Assembly (NCBI GenBank): GCA_021738245.1
Contig: JAIPCJ010000014.1
Coordinates: 1-46,555 of the forward strand
Source: Methylotenera sp.
Lineage (GTDB): Bacteria > Pseudomonadota > Gammaproteobacteria > Burkholderiales > Burkholderiaceae_C
Length of the DNA stretch: 46,555 bases
Direction: 5' to 3'
Position numbers and translations under genes: made by a program. The stretch's first letter is position 1. Every line of letters begins with the position of its first letter. The notes beneath the pieces are model-generated. The model made no database searches, was not told where the DNA came from, and saw nothing but the letters and a program-made list of their open reading frames with translations. Below are positions 1 through 7,893 of the stretch, piece by piece.

Positions 1-26
1 ATCGAACTCTTCTGAAGGAGGCCGCC

Positions 27-1271
27 ATGCACGCGCTGCCGCTGACCGGGCTGGTGCTGAGCGGCGGTGGCGCGCGCGCCGCCTACCAGGTGGGCGTGCT
101 GCGTGCCATCGCCCGCATCCGGCGCGAGCTGCAGGCCGACTCAGCCAGCCTGACGAGCAATCCCTTCGCGGTGATCTCCGGCACCTCCGCGGGTGCCATC
201 AACGGCGCTGGTCTGGCCTGCCATGCCGATGATTTCGAGGCCGGCGTCGAGCGTCTGGTGCAGACCTGGTCGGCTTTCCGGGCGCAGCAGGTCTACCGCT
301 GCGATGCGCTGGGCCTGCTCACCAACGGCCTGCGGTGGATGGGCGTCATGTCCATGGGCTGGGCCATGCGCCGCCTGCGACCGCGCTCGCTGCTGGACAA
401 CTCGCCGCTGGGCGCCTTGCTGCGCGAGGTGGTGCCCATGCACCGCCTGCCCACGCTGCTGGCCCGGCGGCATCTGCATGCGCTGGCCATCAGTGCCTCC
501 AGCTATTCAACCGGCCAGCACGTCACCTTTTATCAGAGCGCTGCGCCCATCCCCGCCTGGGTGCGCACCCAGCGCATTGCCGCCCCGACGATGCTGGTGC
601 ATGAACATCTGATGGCGTCGGCAGCCATTCCGTTCATCTTTCCGGCCACGCGGCTGCATCACGAAGGGCGCGGCGGCTGGTATGGGGACGGCTCCATGCG
701 GCAGTCGTCACCGCTGTCGCCGGCCATCCACCTCGGGGCGCGGCGACTGGTGGTGATCGGCGCCGGGCGCATGCACCAGCCCGCCGACGAGGCTGCAGAC
801 GATGCCCGCTACCCGACGCTGGCCCAGGTGGCCGGGCATGCGATGTCCAGCATCTTCCTGGACGCGCTGTCGGCCGACATCGAGCGCATGCAGCGCATCA
901 ACCGCACGCTGGAGATGCTCAGCCCCGAGCAGCGCACCAGCCACCCGCTGGCCCCGATCGACGCCATCATCATCGCCCCCAGCCAGCGGCTGGACGACAT
1001 CGCCGCACGCCATGTGCACCGCCTGCCGCGGCCGGTGCAGTTGCTGCTGCGTTCCACCGGCGTGCGTGACGGGCAGCGGCAGGGGGCGGCGCTGGCCAGC
1101 TACCTGCTGTTCGAGAGCGCCTACACGCAGGAGCTGATCGAACTCGGCGAGCACGACGGCATGGCCCAGCGCGAAGCGCTGTCGGCCCTGCTGCAGCCGA
1201 GCGAGTTCACGGTGGCACGCGCGGCGCGCCGCCAGGCCGGCTTCAGAGACAGCCGGATGCCGCTGGCCTGA
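27..1271 (+). CDS. Patatin-like phospholipase family protein
   Basis: This 414-residue protein carries the patatin Ser-Asp dyad. The oxyanion-hole glycine cluster GGGAR lies at about residues 13-17, the nucleophile elbow GTSAG has Ser54, and the DG motif has Asp221. It is expected to be a lipid acyl hydrolase acting on membrane phospholipids or lysophospholipids, but the substrate cannot be read from sequence. There is no clear signal peptide, so it is probably cytoplasmic or peripheral. The ATG at 27 follows a strong AAGGAGG-type ribosome binding site at 14-20, which fixes the start. Its last 29 bases overlap, tail to tail, the 3' end of the SDR gene on the other strand. The family is certain from the motifs; the biological role is not. 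Confidence 0.9.
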   Translation: MHALPLTGLVLSGGGARAAYQVGVLRAIARIRRELQADSASLTSNPFAVISGTSAGAINGAGLACHADDFEAGVERLVQTWSAFRAQQVYRCDALGLLTNGLRWMGVMSMGWAMRRLRPRSLLDNSPLGALLREVVPMHRLPTLLARRHLHALAISASSYSTGQHVTFYQSAAPIPAWVRTQRIAAPTMLVHEHLMASAAIPFIFPATRLHHEGRGGWYGDGSMRQSSPLSPAIHLGARRLVVIGAGRMHQPADEAADDARYPTLAQVAGHAMSSIFLDALSADIERMQRINRTLEMLSPEQRTSHPLAPIDAIIIAPSQRLDDIAARHVHRLPRPVQLLLRSTGVRDGQRQGAALASYLLFESAYTQELIELGEHDGMAQREALSALLQPSEFTVARAARRQAGFRDSRMPLA

Positions 1272-1995
1272 GTCGCGCCGACAGAGGCGGCAGACGGGTC
1301 GGTCCACCCACGAGGCGTTGATCGTGGCGGTAGTCGGCGTGAGGGCGGACTTGCCACGGCCGGTCCATGGCCTGCGCCAGCGCCCGCACCAGCTGCTCGA
1401 AAGTCCAGGCATCGTCGGCATTGCTGTCCAGGTGGTGCACGCCCGGCGCACCGAACTCCAGCAGTTGCAGCAGCGCCGCGGCGGTGTCTGCCATGAAGGA
1501 GCAGGCCGGCACCCACGCCGTGCTGGCGGCCACATGGCCATCTCGCCGTTGCCAGTCATCCAGCGCCATACGCATGTTGTTGCCGGGCTGTGTCGGGTCG
1601 ATCTGCCAGCCGATGCGCGCGATCACCGCATGCGGCGCGGCGGCGGTGATGGCATCCTCGCAGGCGATCTTGTAGCGGCCGTAGTCATCGCGCGCGCTGC
1701 GGTCATAGCCCACCTGATGCGGGCCGTCGGGTTCGTGATCGAACACCATGGCCGTGCTGGTGAAGACGAACCGCTCGCTGCGCGCTGCCAGCCAGCCGGC
1801 AAAGCGCGCCGAGCCCATGCCGAGATGGGCCACGGCATCCGGCGCGCAAGTGGCAAGCCAGCGGGCACTGGCGGCTTCGCCCTCGGGGTCGACCGCAGCG
1901 CGATCCCAGCCGAGCACCTCGTGCCCGGCGGCGCGCGCCGCCTCGGCCAGGCGGGGCGCCAGCGTGCCGTTCAAGCCGGTGATCAGCATCTTCAT
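1243..1995 (-). CDS. NAD(P)-dependent SDR / RmlD-like epimerase-reductase
   Basis: This 250-residue protein begins with a Rossmann dinucleotide motif (TGLNGTLAP, about residues 5-13) and has a YxxxK catalytic pair in YGRYK, as in extended short-chain dehydrogenases of the RmlD/NAD-epimerase type. It probably reduces or epimerises a nucleotide sugar or related metabolite; the substrate is unknown. The ATG at 1995 is preferred over an upstream in-frame codon because its A, T and G overlap the stop of the GH13 gene (ATGA, 1992-1995), indicating translational coupling with that enzyme, and a GGGAG ribosome binding site lies just upstream. The 3' end overlaps the patatin gene by 29 bases on the opposite strand. 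Confidence 0.8.
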   Translation of the reverse strand: MKMLITGLNGTLAPRLAEAARAAGHEVLGWDRAAVDPEGEAASARWLATCAPDAVAHLGMGSARFAGWLAARSERFVFTSTAMVFDHEPDGPHQVGYDRSARDDYGRYKIACEDAITAAAPHAVIARIGWQIDPTQPGNNMRMALDDWQRRDGHVAASTAWVPACSFMADTAAALLQLLEFGAPGVHHLDSNADDAWTFEQLVRALAQAMDRPWQVRPHADYRHDQRLVGGPTRLPPLSARLRPAASGCL

Positions 1996-3221
1996 GCGAT
2001 CTCCCAGCCCCAGGCCGGCAGCGCATGGCCTTCCCAAACCTGCGGCTGGGCCGACAGGTTGACGGCCACGCGCACGACATCGGCACCCCGGCGCCGCTCG
2101 AAAGCCACCACATCGGGCGCGGCCGGCAGCAGCGTCAAGGTACCGCCCTGCGGTGGCGCTGCCAGCGCCGGGTGGCGGTGCTTGAGCGCGACGAGCCGGC
2201 GATAGAAGGCGGCGTGGGTCTCGTCTCGCCAGTCGATGACGTCCTTCTCGAAGAAGGCCAGGCGCCGTGACAGGCCAGCCTCCTGGCCGTTGTAGATCAG
2301 CGGCATGCCCGGCAGCATGAAGGTCAGCACCGCCAGCGCCTGCCAGGCGTCGCCGTAGAGCTCGACGTCCGTGCCGTGCCAGGAGTTGTAGTCGTGGTTG
2401 CTCGTGAAGCGCATGCGGCAGGCCTCGGGCGGATAGCCCGCCGGCTGGCGCTCGAGCCAGGCCTTCAGCAAGGGCGCGCCCGCCTCGCCCCGGCCGAGCT
2501 TCTTGAAAACCTCGTCCGGCAGGGTCCAGTCATAGGTGACATCGAAGGCGCCGCTGGTGTGCAACGCCACCGCATCCGACTCCGCCAGCATGAACAGCGG
2601 CTTCACGGCCTCCAGCTCTCGGCGGGCGCGCACCCAGAAATCGACCGGCACCAGGCTCGCCACATCGCAGCGGAAGCCATCCACGCCCACATCGGCCACC
2701 CAGAACCGCATCGCGCTGATCATGGCAGCGCGCAGGCCCTCGCTGCGGTAGTCCAGCGCGATCACATCGTCCCAGTGCTCCTCGCTCGGCTGGCCGGCGT
2801 TGAAGGTGACCGGGTAGACCTCGCCCTGGGCGTTGAGCCGGTACCAGTCCTGGTGCGCGGTGGCCCACGCATGGTCCCAGGCAGTGTGGTTGGCCACCCA
2901 GTCGAGGATGACCTTGAACCCCAGCCCCTGCGCTGCCGCCACGAAGGCCTTGGCATCGGCCAGCGTGCCGAACTCGGGGTTGACCGCGGTGTAGTCGCGG
3001 ATCGAGTAGTAGCTACCCAGGCTGCCTTTGCGGTTGAGCACACCGATGGGCTGGATGGGCATCAGCCACAGGATGTCCACGCCCAGGGCCTTCAGGCGCG
3101 GCAGGTCCGCCTGCACCGCGGCGAGCGTGCCAGCGGCCGAGTATTGGCGGACGTTGATCTGGTAGAGCACGGCGCGGGGAAAGCCGTCCGAAGCGGCCGG
3201 GTCGGCAGCGTTGAAGTTCAT
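1992..3221 (-). CDS. GH13 alpha-amylase-family glucosidase, cytoplasmic
   Basis: This is a 409-residue (beta/alpha)8 glycoside hydrolase of family GH13. The four family signatures are present: DWVANH (region I, about 107-112), GFRCD with the nucleophile Asp near 186, AES with the acid/base Glu near 214, and SNHD with the transition-state Asp near 277. A short C-terminal beta domain follows. No signal peptide is present, so it should act on alpha-glucans or malto-oligosaccharides already in the cytoplasm. The ATG at 3221 is preferred to a TTG at 3260, because that TTG sits directly against the U-tract of the preceding terminator; the ribosome binding site is weak. It is coupled to the SDR gene and lies just downstream of a carbohydrate-type TonB receptor, fitting uptake followed by intracellular hydrolysis. 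Exact specificity is not determinable. Confidence 0.88.
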   Translation of the reverse strand: MNFNAADPAASDGFPRAVLYQINVRQYSAAGTLAAVQADLPRLKALGVDILWLMPIQPIGVLNRKGSLGSYYSIRDYTAVNPEFGTLADAKAFVAAAQGLGFKVILDWVANHTAWDHAWATAHQDWYRLNAQGEVYPVTFNAGQPSEEHWDDVIALDYRSEGLRAAMISAMRFWVADVGVDGFRCDVASLVPVDFWVRARRELEAVKPLFMLAESDAVALHTSGAFDVTYDWTLPDEVFKKLGRGEAGAPLLKAWLERQPAGYPPEACRMRFTSNHDYNSWHGTDVELYGDAWQALAVLTFMLPGMPLIYNGQEAGLSRRLAFFEKDVIDWRDETHAAFYRRLVALKHRHPALAAPPQGGTLTLLPAAPDVVAFERRRGADVVRVAVNLSAQPQVWEGHALPAWGWEIA

Positions 3222-3261
3222 TGAAAGCGCATGGATGACGGTGCTGGCGCGCCAGCCCAAG

Positions 3262-3295
3262 AAAAAACCCCTGCCGGATCACTCCGGCAAGGGTT
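3262..3295 (-). terminator. Rho-independent terminator of the TonB receptor gene
   Basis: On the minus strand the inverted repeat CCCTTGCCGG / CCGGCAGGG (3284-3293 with 3268-3277, hexanucleotide loop, one internal mismatch) is followed by a run of six T (3262-3267). It lies 26 bases past the receptor stop codon and before the GH13 start, so the GH13-SDR pair probably has its own weak promoter or depends on read-through. Confidence 0.85.
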
Positions 3296-3320
3296 CACAG
3301 GCAGATCAACGGTGGGCTGA

Positions 3321-6113
3321 TCAGAACTTGTAGTTCGCGCCCAGCAGGTAGGTGCGACCCCACTTGGTGTACTCCAGCGGGCGGTCCTTGGTGCCGGCGT
3401 AGGTCTGGTAGGCCGCGTTGGTCAGGTTGTTCACCTGGAACAGCAGGCTCAGGCCCTTCAGCGAACCTTCGTTGAAGTTGTAGCCCAGCTGCAGGTCGGT
3501 GATGTTCTCGCCGACGACATAACGCAGGGTACGGGCGCCGTTGAAGTTGCCGATCTCGCCGATGAAGTCCGAGCGACGACGCTGGCTGACACGGGCCTCG
3601 AAGCCGTCCATCTCGTAGTAGGCCGTCAGGTTGTAGACCTGCTTGGACAGGCCCGGCAGCGTGATGTCGCCACCGCCCACGCTGGACGCGCTCTCGGGGT
3701 CGCGCACCTTGATACCGCTGCGGGTGAAGCTGGCGCTGGCCTGGATGCCGAAGCCCTTGAGGACGTCAGACACCAGCGACAGCGGCAGCGACGCCGCCAG
3801 CTCCACACCCGACAGGCTGCCACCCTTGCCGTTGAACGGCGCGGTGAACGTGCCCTTGCTGAGCGCGGCCGGGCAAGGCTGGTTCGGGCCAGCCGGCGTC
3901 GAGCAGGTGTTGGGCGGCACGTAGCTCTTGGTGAAGTTGCTCAGGTCGTAGCCGTCCTGGGTCTGCGTGTAGACGTAGCTCTTCAGGTCCTTGTAGAAAT
4001 AGGCGGCCGAGACATAGGCCTTGGTGCCGAAGTACTTCTCGTAGGACACGTCGAACGCGTTGGCGATCCAGGGGTCCGCCTTGGGGTTGCCGCCGCTGGC
4101 GCCGGGCTTGCCGGTCGCGCTGTCCACGCCGAACTCGATGCCCGAACGCAGCTGGTCGACACGCGGGCGGGCCATCTGGCGGGCCAGGCCCAGACGCACG
4201 GTCTGGTCGTCAGCCAGCGAGAACACCAGGTTGGCGCTGGGCAGCACGTCGGTGCGGACCTTTCCATCGGTGTTGGGCTTGATGTTGCTGCCGGCCGGCG
4301 CGTTGTTGTCCCAGTAGTTGGAGGTGGACGACTGGTCGACGCGGATCACCTGCAGACCAACGTTGCCGCGCACCGGGATGCCGGACAGTTCGCTGTCGAT
4401 GTTGCCCTTGATGAAGCCGGTGGTCGTCTTCTCGTAGACGTTCCAGGCCTTCGGGATCAGGTAGGCGGCGCTGGTCTCGCTGGGGTTGAAGGTCATGTAG
4501 CGCGCGACCGCAGCCGGCACGTTCCAGGACGGGATGTTGCCGACGCCGGCGAAGCTCAGGTCGACCGGCGAATACTGCAGGTCGCTGGCGATGGCGGTGT
4601 CGCCCTGGGCGCCGACATTGATGTTGCCTTCGGGCTGGCGCTTTTTCTTGGAACGGTCAGCGTAGTTGATGCCGACATCCACGTCTGCGAAGAAGCTCTT
4701 GAACGCGTCCGGCATCGGGAAATTGCCGGCCAACTTGAACGACTTCAGCTCATCCACGACGCTGGGCGTCTTGCCATAGCCCGAGCCGTAGATGGTGCCG
4801 CGCAGCAGCAGCTTGGTCGGGTCGGAGTAGTTCAGCGTGGGGGTCAGCGTGGAGAAGCCGCCGGTGGCGAAGTTCAGCTTCAGCGTGTCCAGCGGCGCCG
4901 TGGAGCCGGTGGGCGCGAGCTGGGTGTTGTTCTCCAGGTTGATTTCCTTGCGGTCAGCCTTGGAGTAGCTCACGTCGGCCGTCAGCGTGGAGCCGCCGGC
5001 GAGCTTGAGCTTGTTGTTCCAGCCGAAGGCGTCGATGGTGTCCTTGCGGTCGTTGTACATGCCGCGCACCAGCGGGTACAGGCCGCTGGCGCTGCCGCCG
5101 ACGAAGGTGTTGTTGCCGTTGACGACCGGCGAAGTGATGTTCAGGCCGGGCGAGTAGCCGCCGTTGTAGCCGCTGAGGTTCACTTCGAACTGGTTGGCCG
5201 TGTCTTCCTGCTTGGCCTTCGTGTGGTAGTAGTCCACCACGCTCGTGAAGTCCTTGTTGGGGCGGAATTCGGCGGTAGCCAGGAAGGCGTCGCGCTTGCT
5301 GACGCCCGTGCGGCGAAGGGCCTTGATACCGTCGGAGTAGAAGGTGCCTGCGGCCACGCCCGGACGCCAGCCGGCGCCCACGGCCTGCCAGGGCTCGTAC
5401 AGGCCAACCTGTTCTTCTTGAACCGGGGTCTCCTGGTGCGCGAAGCCCAGCACGATGCCGACGGTGCGGTCAGCGAACTGGTCGATGTAGCTCGCGCTGA
5501 CGCGGTTGCCCGTGCCCTTGGCGCCACCGGCGCTGCCAAGGGAGTTCTTCTGACCGCGCACATTCACGGCCATCACGCGGCTACCGAAGTTCAGCGGACG
5601 CACGGTCTGCATGTCGATGGTGCCCGACAGGCCCTGGCCGATGAGGCCGCCGTCCGGCGTCTTGTAGACGCTCACGCTGGCCAGCAGCTCGGAGGGGTAC
5701 TGGTCGAACTCGACAGAGCGGTTGTCGCCGGTGCTGACGATCTCGCGACCGTTCAGCAGCGAGGTGGCGAAGTCGGGCGACAGGCCGCGCACGCTGATCA
5801 CCTGGGCGCGACCGGCCACGCGCTGGGCCGACAGACCCGGCAGGCGACCCAGCGATTCGGCGATGGAGATGTCGGGCAGCTTGCCGATGTCTTCGGCCGA
5901 GACCGATTCGACGATGTTGTCGGCGTTCTTCTTGATCGAGATCGAGGCCTCGATGCCCTTGCGGATGCCAGTGACCGTGACGGTCTCCAGCTGCTGGGTC
6001 TGCTGCGCGGAGGCCGCGGCGGCCGCGATCAGCAGGGTGCAGCCGACGGCCACAGGACTGATCCGGTACGAAATGCCAGCCTGCTGGCTGCGCTTGTCCT
6101 TGCTCATGCTCAT
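3321..6113 (-). CDS. TonB-dependent receptor, Caulobacter-type carbohydrate family
   Basis: This 930-residue outer membrane receptor has a signal peptide (about 1-37, ending ASA) followed at once by the TonB box-like ETVTVTG, a plug domain (RKGIEASISIKK, DIGKLPDISIAESLGRLPG, SVRGL) and a 22-strand barrel ending in the aromatic C-terminus NYKF. The plug wording is typical of the Caulobacter-type group associated with glycan uptake. It should import a large or scarce sugar ligand using TonB-ExbBD energy. There is no N-terminal signalling extension, so it is not a FecA-type sigma-factor transducer. The ATG at 6113 is chosen for its AGAGGAG ribosome binding site at about 6118-6125 and because the signal peptide starts there. 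It sits beside GH13 and glucokinase genes and a HexR-like operator lies about 250 bases upstream. The ligand is inferred, most likely a glucose-containing oligosaccharide. Confidence 0.92.
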   Translation of the reverse strand: MSMSKDKRSQQAGISYRISPVAVGCTLLIAAAAASAQQTQQLETVTVTGIRKGIEASISIKKNADNIVESVSAEDIGKLPDISIAESLGRLPGLSAQRVAGRAQVISVRGLSPDFATSLLNGREIVSTGDNRSVEFDQYPSELLASVSVYKTPDGGLIGQGLSGTIDMQTVRPLNFGSRVMAVNVRGQKNSLGSAGGAKGTGNRVSASYIDQFADRTVGIVLGFAHQETPVQEEQVGLYEPWQAVGAGWRPGVAAGTFYSDGIKALRRTGVSKRDAFLATAEFRPNKDFTSVVDYYHTKAKQEDTANQFEVNLSGYNGGYSPGLNITSPVVNGNNTFVGGSASGLYPLVRGMYNDRKDTIDAFGWNNKLKLAGGSTLTADVSYSKADRKEINLENNTQLAPTGSTAPLDTLKLNFATGGFSTLTPTLNYSDPTKLLLRGTIYGSGYGKTPSVVDELKSFKLAGNFPMPDAFKSFFADVDVGINYADRSKKKRQPEGNINVGAQGDTAIASDLQYSPVDLSFAGVGNIPSWNVPAAVARYMTFNPSETSAAYLIPKAWNVYEKTTTGFIKGNIDSELSGIPVRGNVGLQVIRVDQSSTSNYWDNNAPAGSNIKPNTDGKVRTDVLPSANLVFSLADDQTVRLGLARQMARPRVDQLRSGIEFGVDSATGKPGASGGNPKADPWIANAFDVSYEKYFGTKAYVSAAYFYKDLKSYVYTQTQDGYDLSNFTKSYVPPNTCSTPAGPNQPCPAALSKGTFTAPFNGKGGSLSGVELAASLPLSLVSDVLKGFGIQASASFTRSGIKVRDPESASSVGGGDITLPGLSKQVYNLTAYYEMDGFEARVSQRRRSDFIGEIGNFNGARTLRYVVGENITDLQLGYNFNEGSLKGLSLLFQVNNLTNAAYQTYAGTKDRPLEYTKWGRTYLLGANYKF

Positions 6114-6360
6114 GAATGTCTCCTCTGTTTGGGGAAAGCGGCTTGGCCCTCGTTGCACGCCGCCCCGGCGCACATGAATGGGGCGAGAACCCAACGTCTC
6201 GACCGAGTTTGTATCAAAACTAGATTTGGCCCCGCACCTGCGTAAACCCTAGACGTTGCACGCAAACCACCGGATTTCGGGACGAAACAAAGGGTTTTTA
6301 CTTAGATATGCGTCCCTGAGGCGCCACAAGCCTTAAACACTGCGCCGCGATTACACAGAC

Positions 6361-6389
6361 TTTGTAGCGCAACTACATTGCCCTCTAAG
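6361..6389 (-). promoter_or_regulatory. HexR-like operator overlapping a candidate promoter (TonB receptor)
   Basis: The 15-bp palindrome TGTAGCGCAACTACA occupies 6363-6377. Read on the minus strand, its right half supplies a -10-like TACAAA (6361-6366), with a weak -35-like CTTAGA 17 bases upstream (6384-6389). The same operator/-10 arrangement recurs before glk and before the regulator gene. The operator is clear as a palindrome; assignment to the RpiR/HexR protein encoded nearby is inference. Confidence 0.6.
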
Positions 6390-6484
6390 GGTTAACAACA
6401 GGCTAGTCGGACCTGGGCGCCACGGCAGTGCAAAAGACAGCGCTACCAGCCCCGAATGGGTGCAGGGCTTGGGTGCGCACAAGC

Positions 6485-6514
6485 GCGCCGGGGCTGCAAA
6501 AGCAGCCCCGGCGC
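6485..6514 (-). terminator. Strong GC hairpin after glk
   Basis: A perfect 13-bp inverted repeat (6485-6497 with 6502-6514) encloses a 4-base loop, 53 bases past the glk stop codon. It lacks a downstream U-tract on the minus strand, so it is either an inefficient intrinsic terminator or an mRNA 3'-end stabiliser. Confidence 0.55.
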
Positions 6515-6567
6515 AGGATGAAGTGACGAAGGGATGGCGAGCCGCGCGACGCTGCGGCGCCTGCCGA

Positions 6568-7560
6568 TCAGGCGTCGGCCTGCTCGAGCGCCAGCGAGGC
6601 GCCAGACAACGCCGCCAGCGTGTCGGTGATCAAGGCCGTCGGGATGGCCGACAGCATGGGCTGAAAGCGCCCCTTGGCCTCAAACCGCGCCCGGAACTCC
6701 GATTGGAAGAACCGCTCGCCCAGTCGCGGCACGATGCCGCCCCCGATGAACACGCCCCCGCGCGACCCCAGCGTCAGCGCCACGCTGCCCGCAAAGCCGC
6801 CGAGCATGGCGCAGAAGACGTCCAGCGTGCGCGAACACACGGCCGACTCACCCGACAGCCCACGCGCCACGATCTGCTCGGTCGGCAGCCCGCCCACGTC
6901 TTCATCACCCCCCAGCACGGCGGCCACCGAGCGGCACAGCACGGGCAGGCCGATGCCCGACAGGAAGCGCTCGGCCGACACATGCGGGAACTCTTGACGC
7001 GCCTGGCCCAGCACCGCGCTCTCGAAGTCGTCCGCTGGGGCAAGGGTGGCGTGACCGCCCTCGCCCGGCAACGCGACCCAGCGCCCTGGGGCACGCACCA
7101 CGCCCCCGACCCCGAGCCCCGTCCCGGGGCCGATCACCGCCATCACCGTCCCCACCTCCACCTCGCCCGGGGGCTGGGGCGCCGCGCCCCAAGGACGGAT
7201 CTGATCCGAACGCAGCCGGGGCAGCGACAGGGCCTGCGCCTCGAAGTCGTTCAGGCAGAGCAAGGTCTGCAGACCGAGGGCCTGTTGGGTCGCGGCACGG
7301 GAGAAGCTCCAGGCGCCATTGGTCAGCTCGATCTGGTCGCCATGCAGGGCCGTGGCCAGCGCGAAGGCTGCACTGCGGGGGCGCGCCGCCCCCGTCGGGC
7401 GACCGGCCAGATAGGCCTCGACCGCCGCTGCAGGGCCGGCGTGGCCAGCCACCGGCAGCACGCGCACATCCTCCACCGGGGCGCCGGGCGCGGCCACGAC
7501 ACCGAATCGCGCATTGGTGCCGCCGACATCGGCCACCAGCCAGGGAAACGCGGCCGTCAT
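6568..7560 (-). CDS. glk: Glucokinase
   Basis: This 330-residue ATP-dependent hexokinase belongs to the proteobacterial Glk family and phosphorylates glucose to glucose-6-phosphate. The first phosphate loop is DVGGTNARFG (about 11-20), the catalytic base is Asp105 in NDF, the second phosphate loop is GPGTGLG (about 144-150), the sugar ligands GEGGH include Glu167 and His170, and the C-terminal GGGIVPRLGERF motif is intact. The ATG at 7560 is chosen because family similarity begins there; an upstream extension would run into the operator at 7661-7675. A second complete Glk domain is encoded divergently at 7894, fused to a regulator, so the cell has two glucokinase active sites from adjacent genes. 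The gene lies between that regulator and the TonB receptor, and fits phosphorylation of glucose released by GH13. Confidence 0.92.
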   Translation of the reverse strand: MTAAFPWLVADVGGTNARFGVVAAPGAPVEDVRVLPVAGHAGPAAAVEAYLAGRPTGAARPRSAAFALATALHGDQIELTNGAWSFSRAATQQALGLQTLLCLNDFEAQALSLPRLRSDQIRPWGAAPQPPGEVEVGTVMAVIGPGTGLGVGGVVRAPGRWVALPGEGGHATLAPADDFESAVLGQARQEFPHVSAERFLSGIGLPVLCRSVAAVLGGDEDVGGLPTEQIVARGLSGESAVCSRTLDVFCAMLGGFAGSVALTLGSRGGVFIGGGIVPRLGERFFQSEFRARFEAKGRFQPMLSAIPTALITDTLAALSGASLALEQADA

Positions 7561-7658
7561 GCCACCACCCCGAAGGTCAACAGGGAGAAGCGGCCAATAC
7601 TCAGGGAGGGGATTTCGGTAAACACGACGGCGAAAAGCTTGAAATTTCGGGCGCGCGG

Positions 7659-7687
7659 ACGGTAGCAAAACTACATGATCTCAGCAA
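7659..7687 (-). promoter_or_regulatory. HexR-like operator and candidate promoter of glk
   Basis: The palindrome GGTAGCAAAACTACA at 7661-7675 matches the other two sites except for one outer base. On the minus strand a -35-like TTGCTG (7682-7687) is followed, after exactly 17 bases, by TACCGT (7659-7664), whose first bases are the operator's right half. A bound repressor would cover the -10 region. Confidence 0.6.
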
Positions 7688-7772
7688 TACAAGCTCACCC
7701 CAGGTTTGAAAATACGCGCGACAAAACGCCTTTCGCGTCCAGCAACCCGGCCGTCGCCCTGGGGAAACTCGA

Positions 7773-7801
7773 TTGCCGCAGGGCTGTAGTGAAGCTACAA
7801 C
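7773..7801 (+). promoter_or_regulatory. HexR-like operator and candidate promoter of the glk-hexR gene
   Basis: The 15-bp palindrome TGTAGTGAAGCTACA lies at 7785-7799. A -35-like TTGCCG (7773-7778) and a -10-like TACAAC (7796-7801) are separated by 17 bases, so the operator covers most of the spacer and the -10. This geometry predicts autorepression of the regulator. The promoter calls rest on 4 of 6 consensus bases at each hexamer. Confidence 0.62.
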
Positions 7802-7893
7802 CTGCCACGAGCCCCACAGCGAGCGGGCCTGCTGCCGGGGCCCGCCAGGCCTGCTGATAATCCGCCACTCCCTCCTGTTATTGCCGCCCCTCC

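Larger units (their letters stand above)
6114..6567. other. Leader and promoter region of the TonB receptor, no gene
   Basis: No coding sequence is supported in these 454 bases. The stretch is less GC-rich than its surroundings and holds the receptor's ribosome binding site, a leader of up to about 240 nt, the operator/promoter at 6361-6389 and the hairpin at 6485-6514 that follows glk. Confidence 0.7.
7561..7893. other. Divergent glk / glk-hexR control region, no gene
   Basis: These 333 bases separate two divergent genes and encode no supported protein. They contain two operator palindromes (7661-7675 and 7785-7799), 109 bases apart between outer first bases on the facing promoters, plus a GATAAT sequence near 7855 that could be an additional -10 element for the regulator gene. 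Confidence 0.65.

Noticed and set aside
1-15. A possible tail of an upstream gene ending TGA at 13-15
   Set aside because: Only five codons are in the window, so nothing supports it beyond an in-frame stop overlapping the ribosome binding site.
3222-3260. N-terminal extension of the GH13 enzyme from a TTG at 3260
   Set aside because: That codon abuts the terminator U-tract and adds 13 residues outside the family's usual start.
3321-6113. TonB receptor as a FecA-type signal transducer
   Set aside because: No STN-type N-terminal extension and no sigma or anti-sigma gene nearby.
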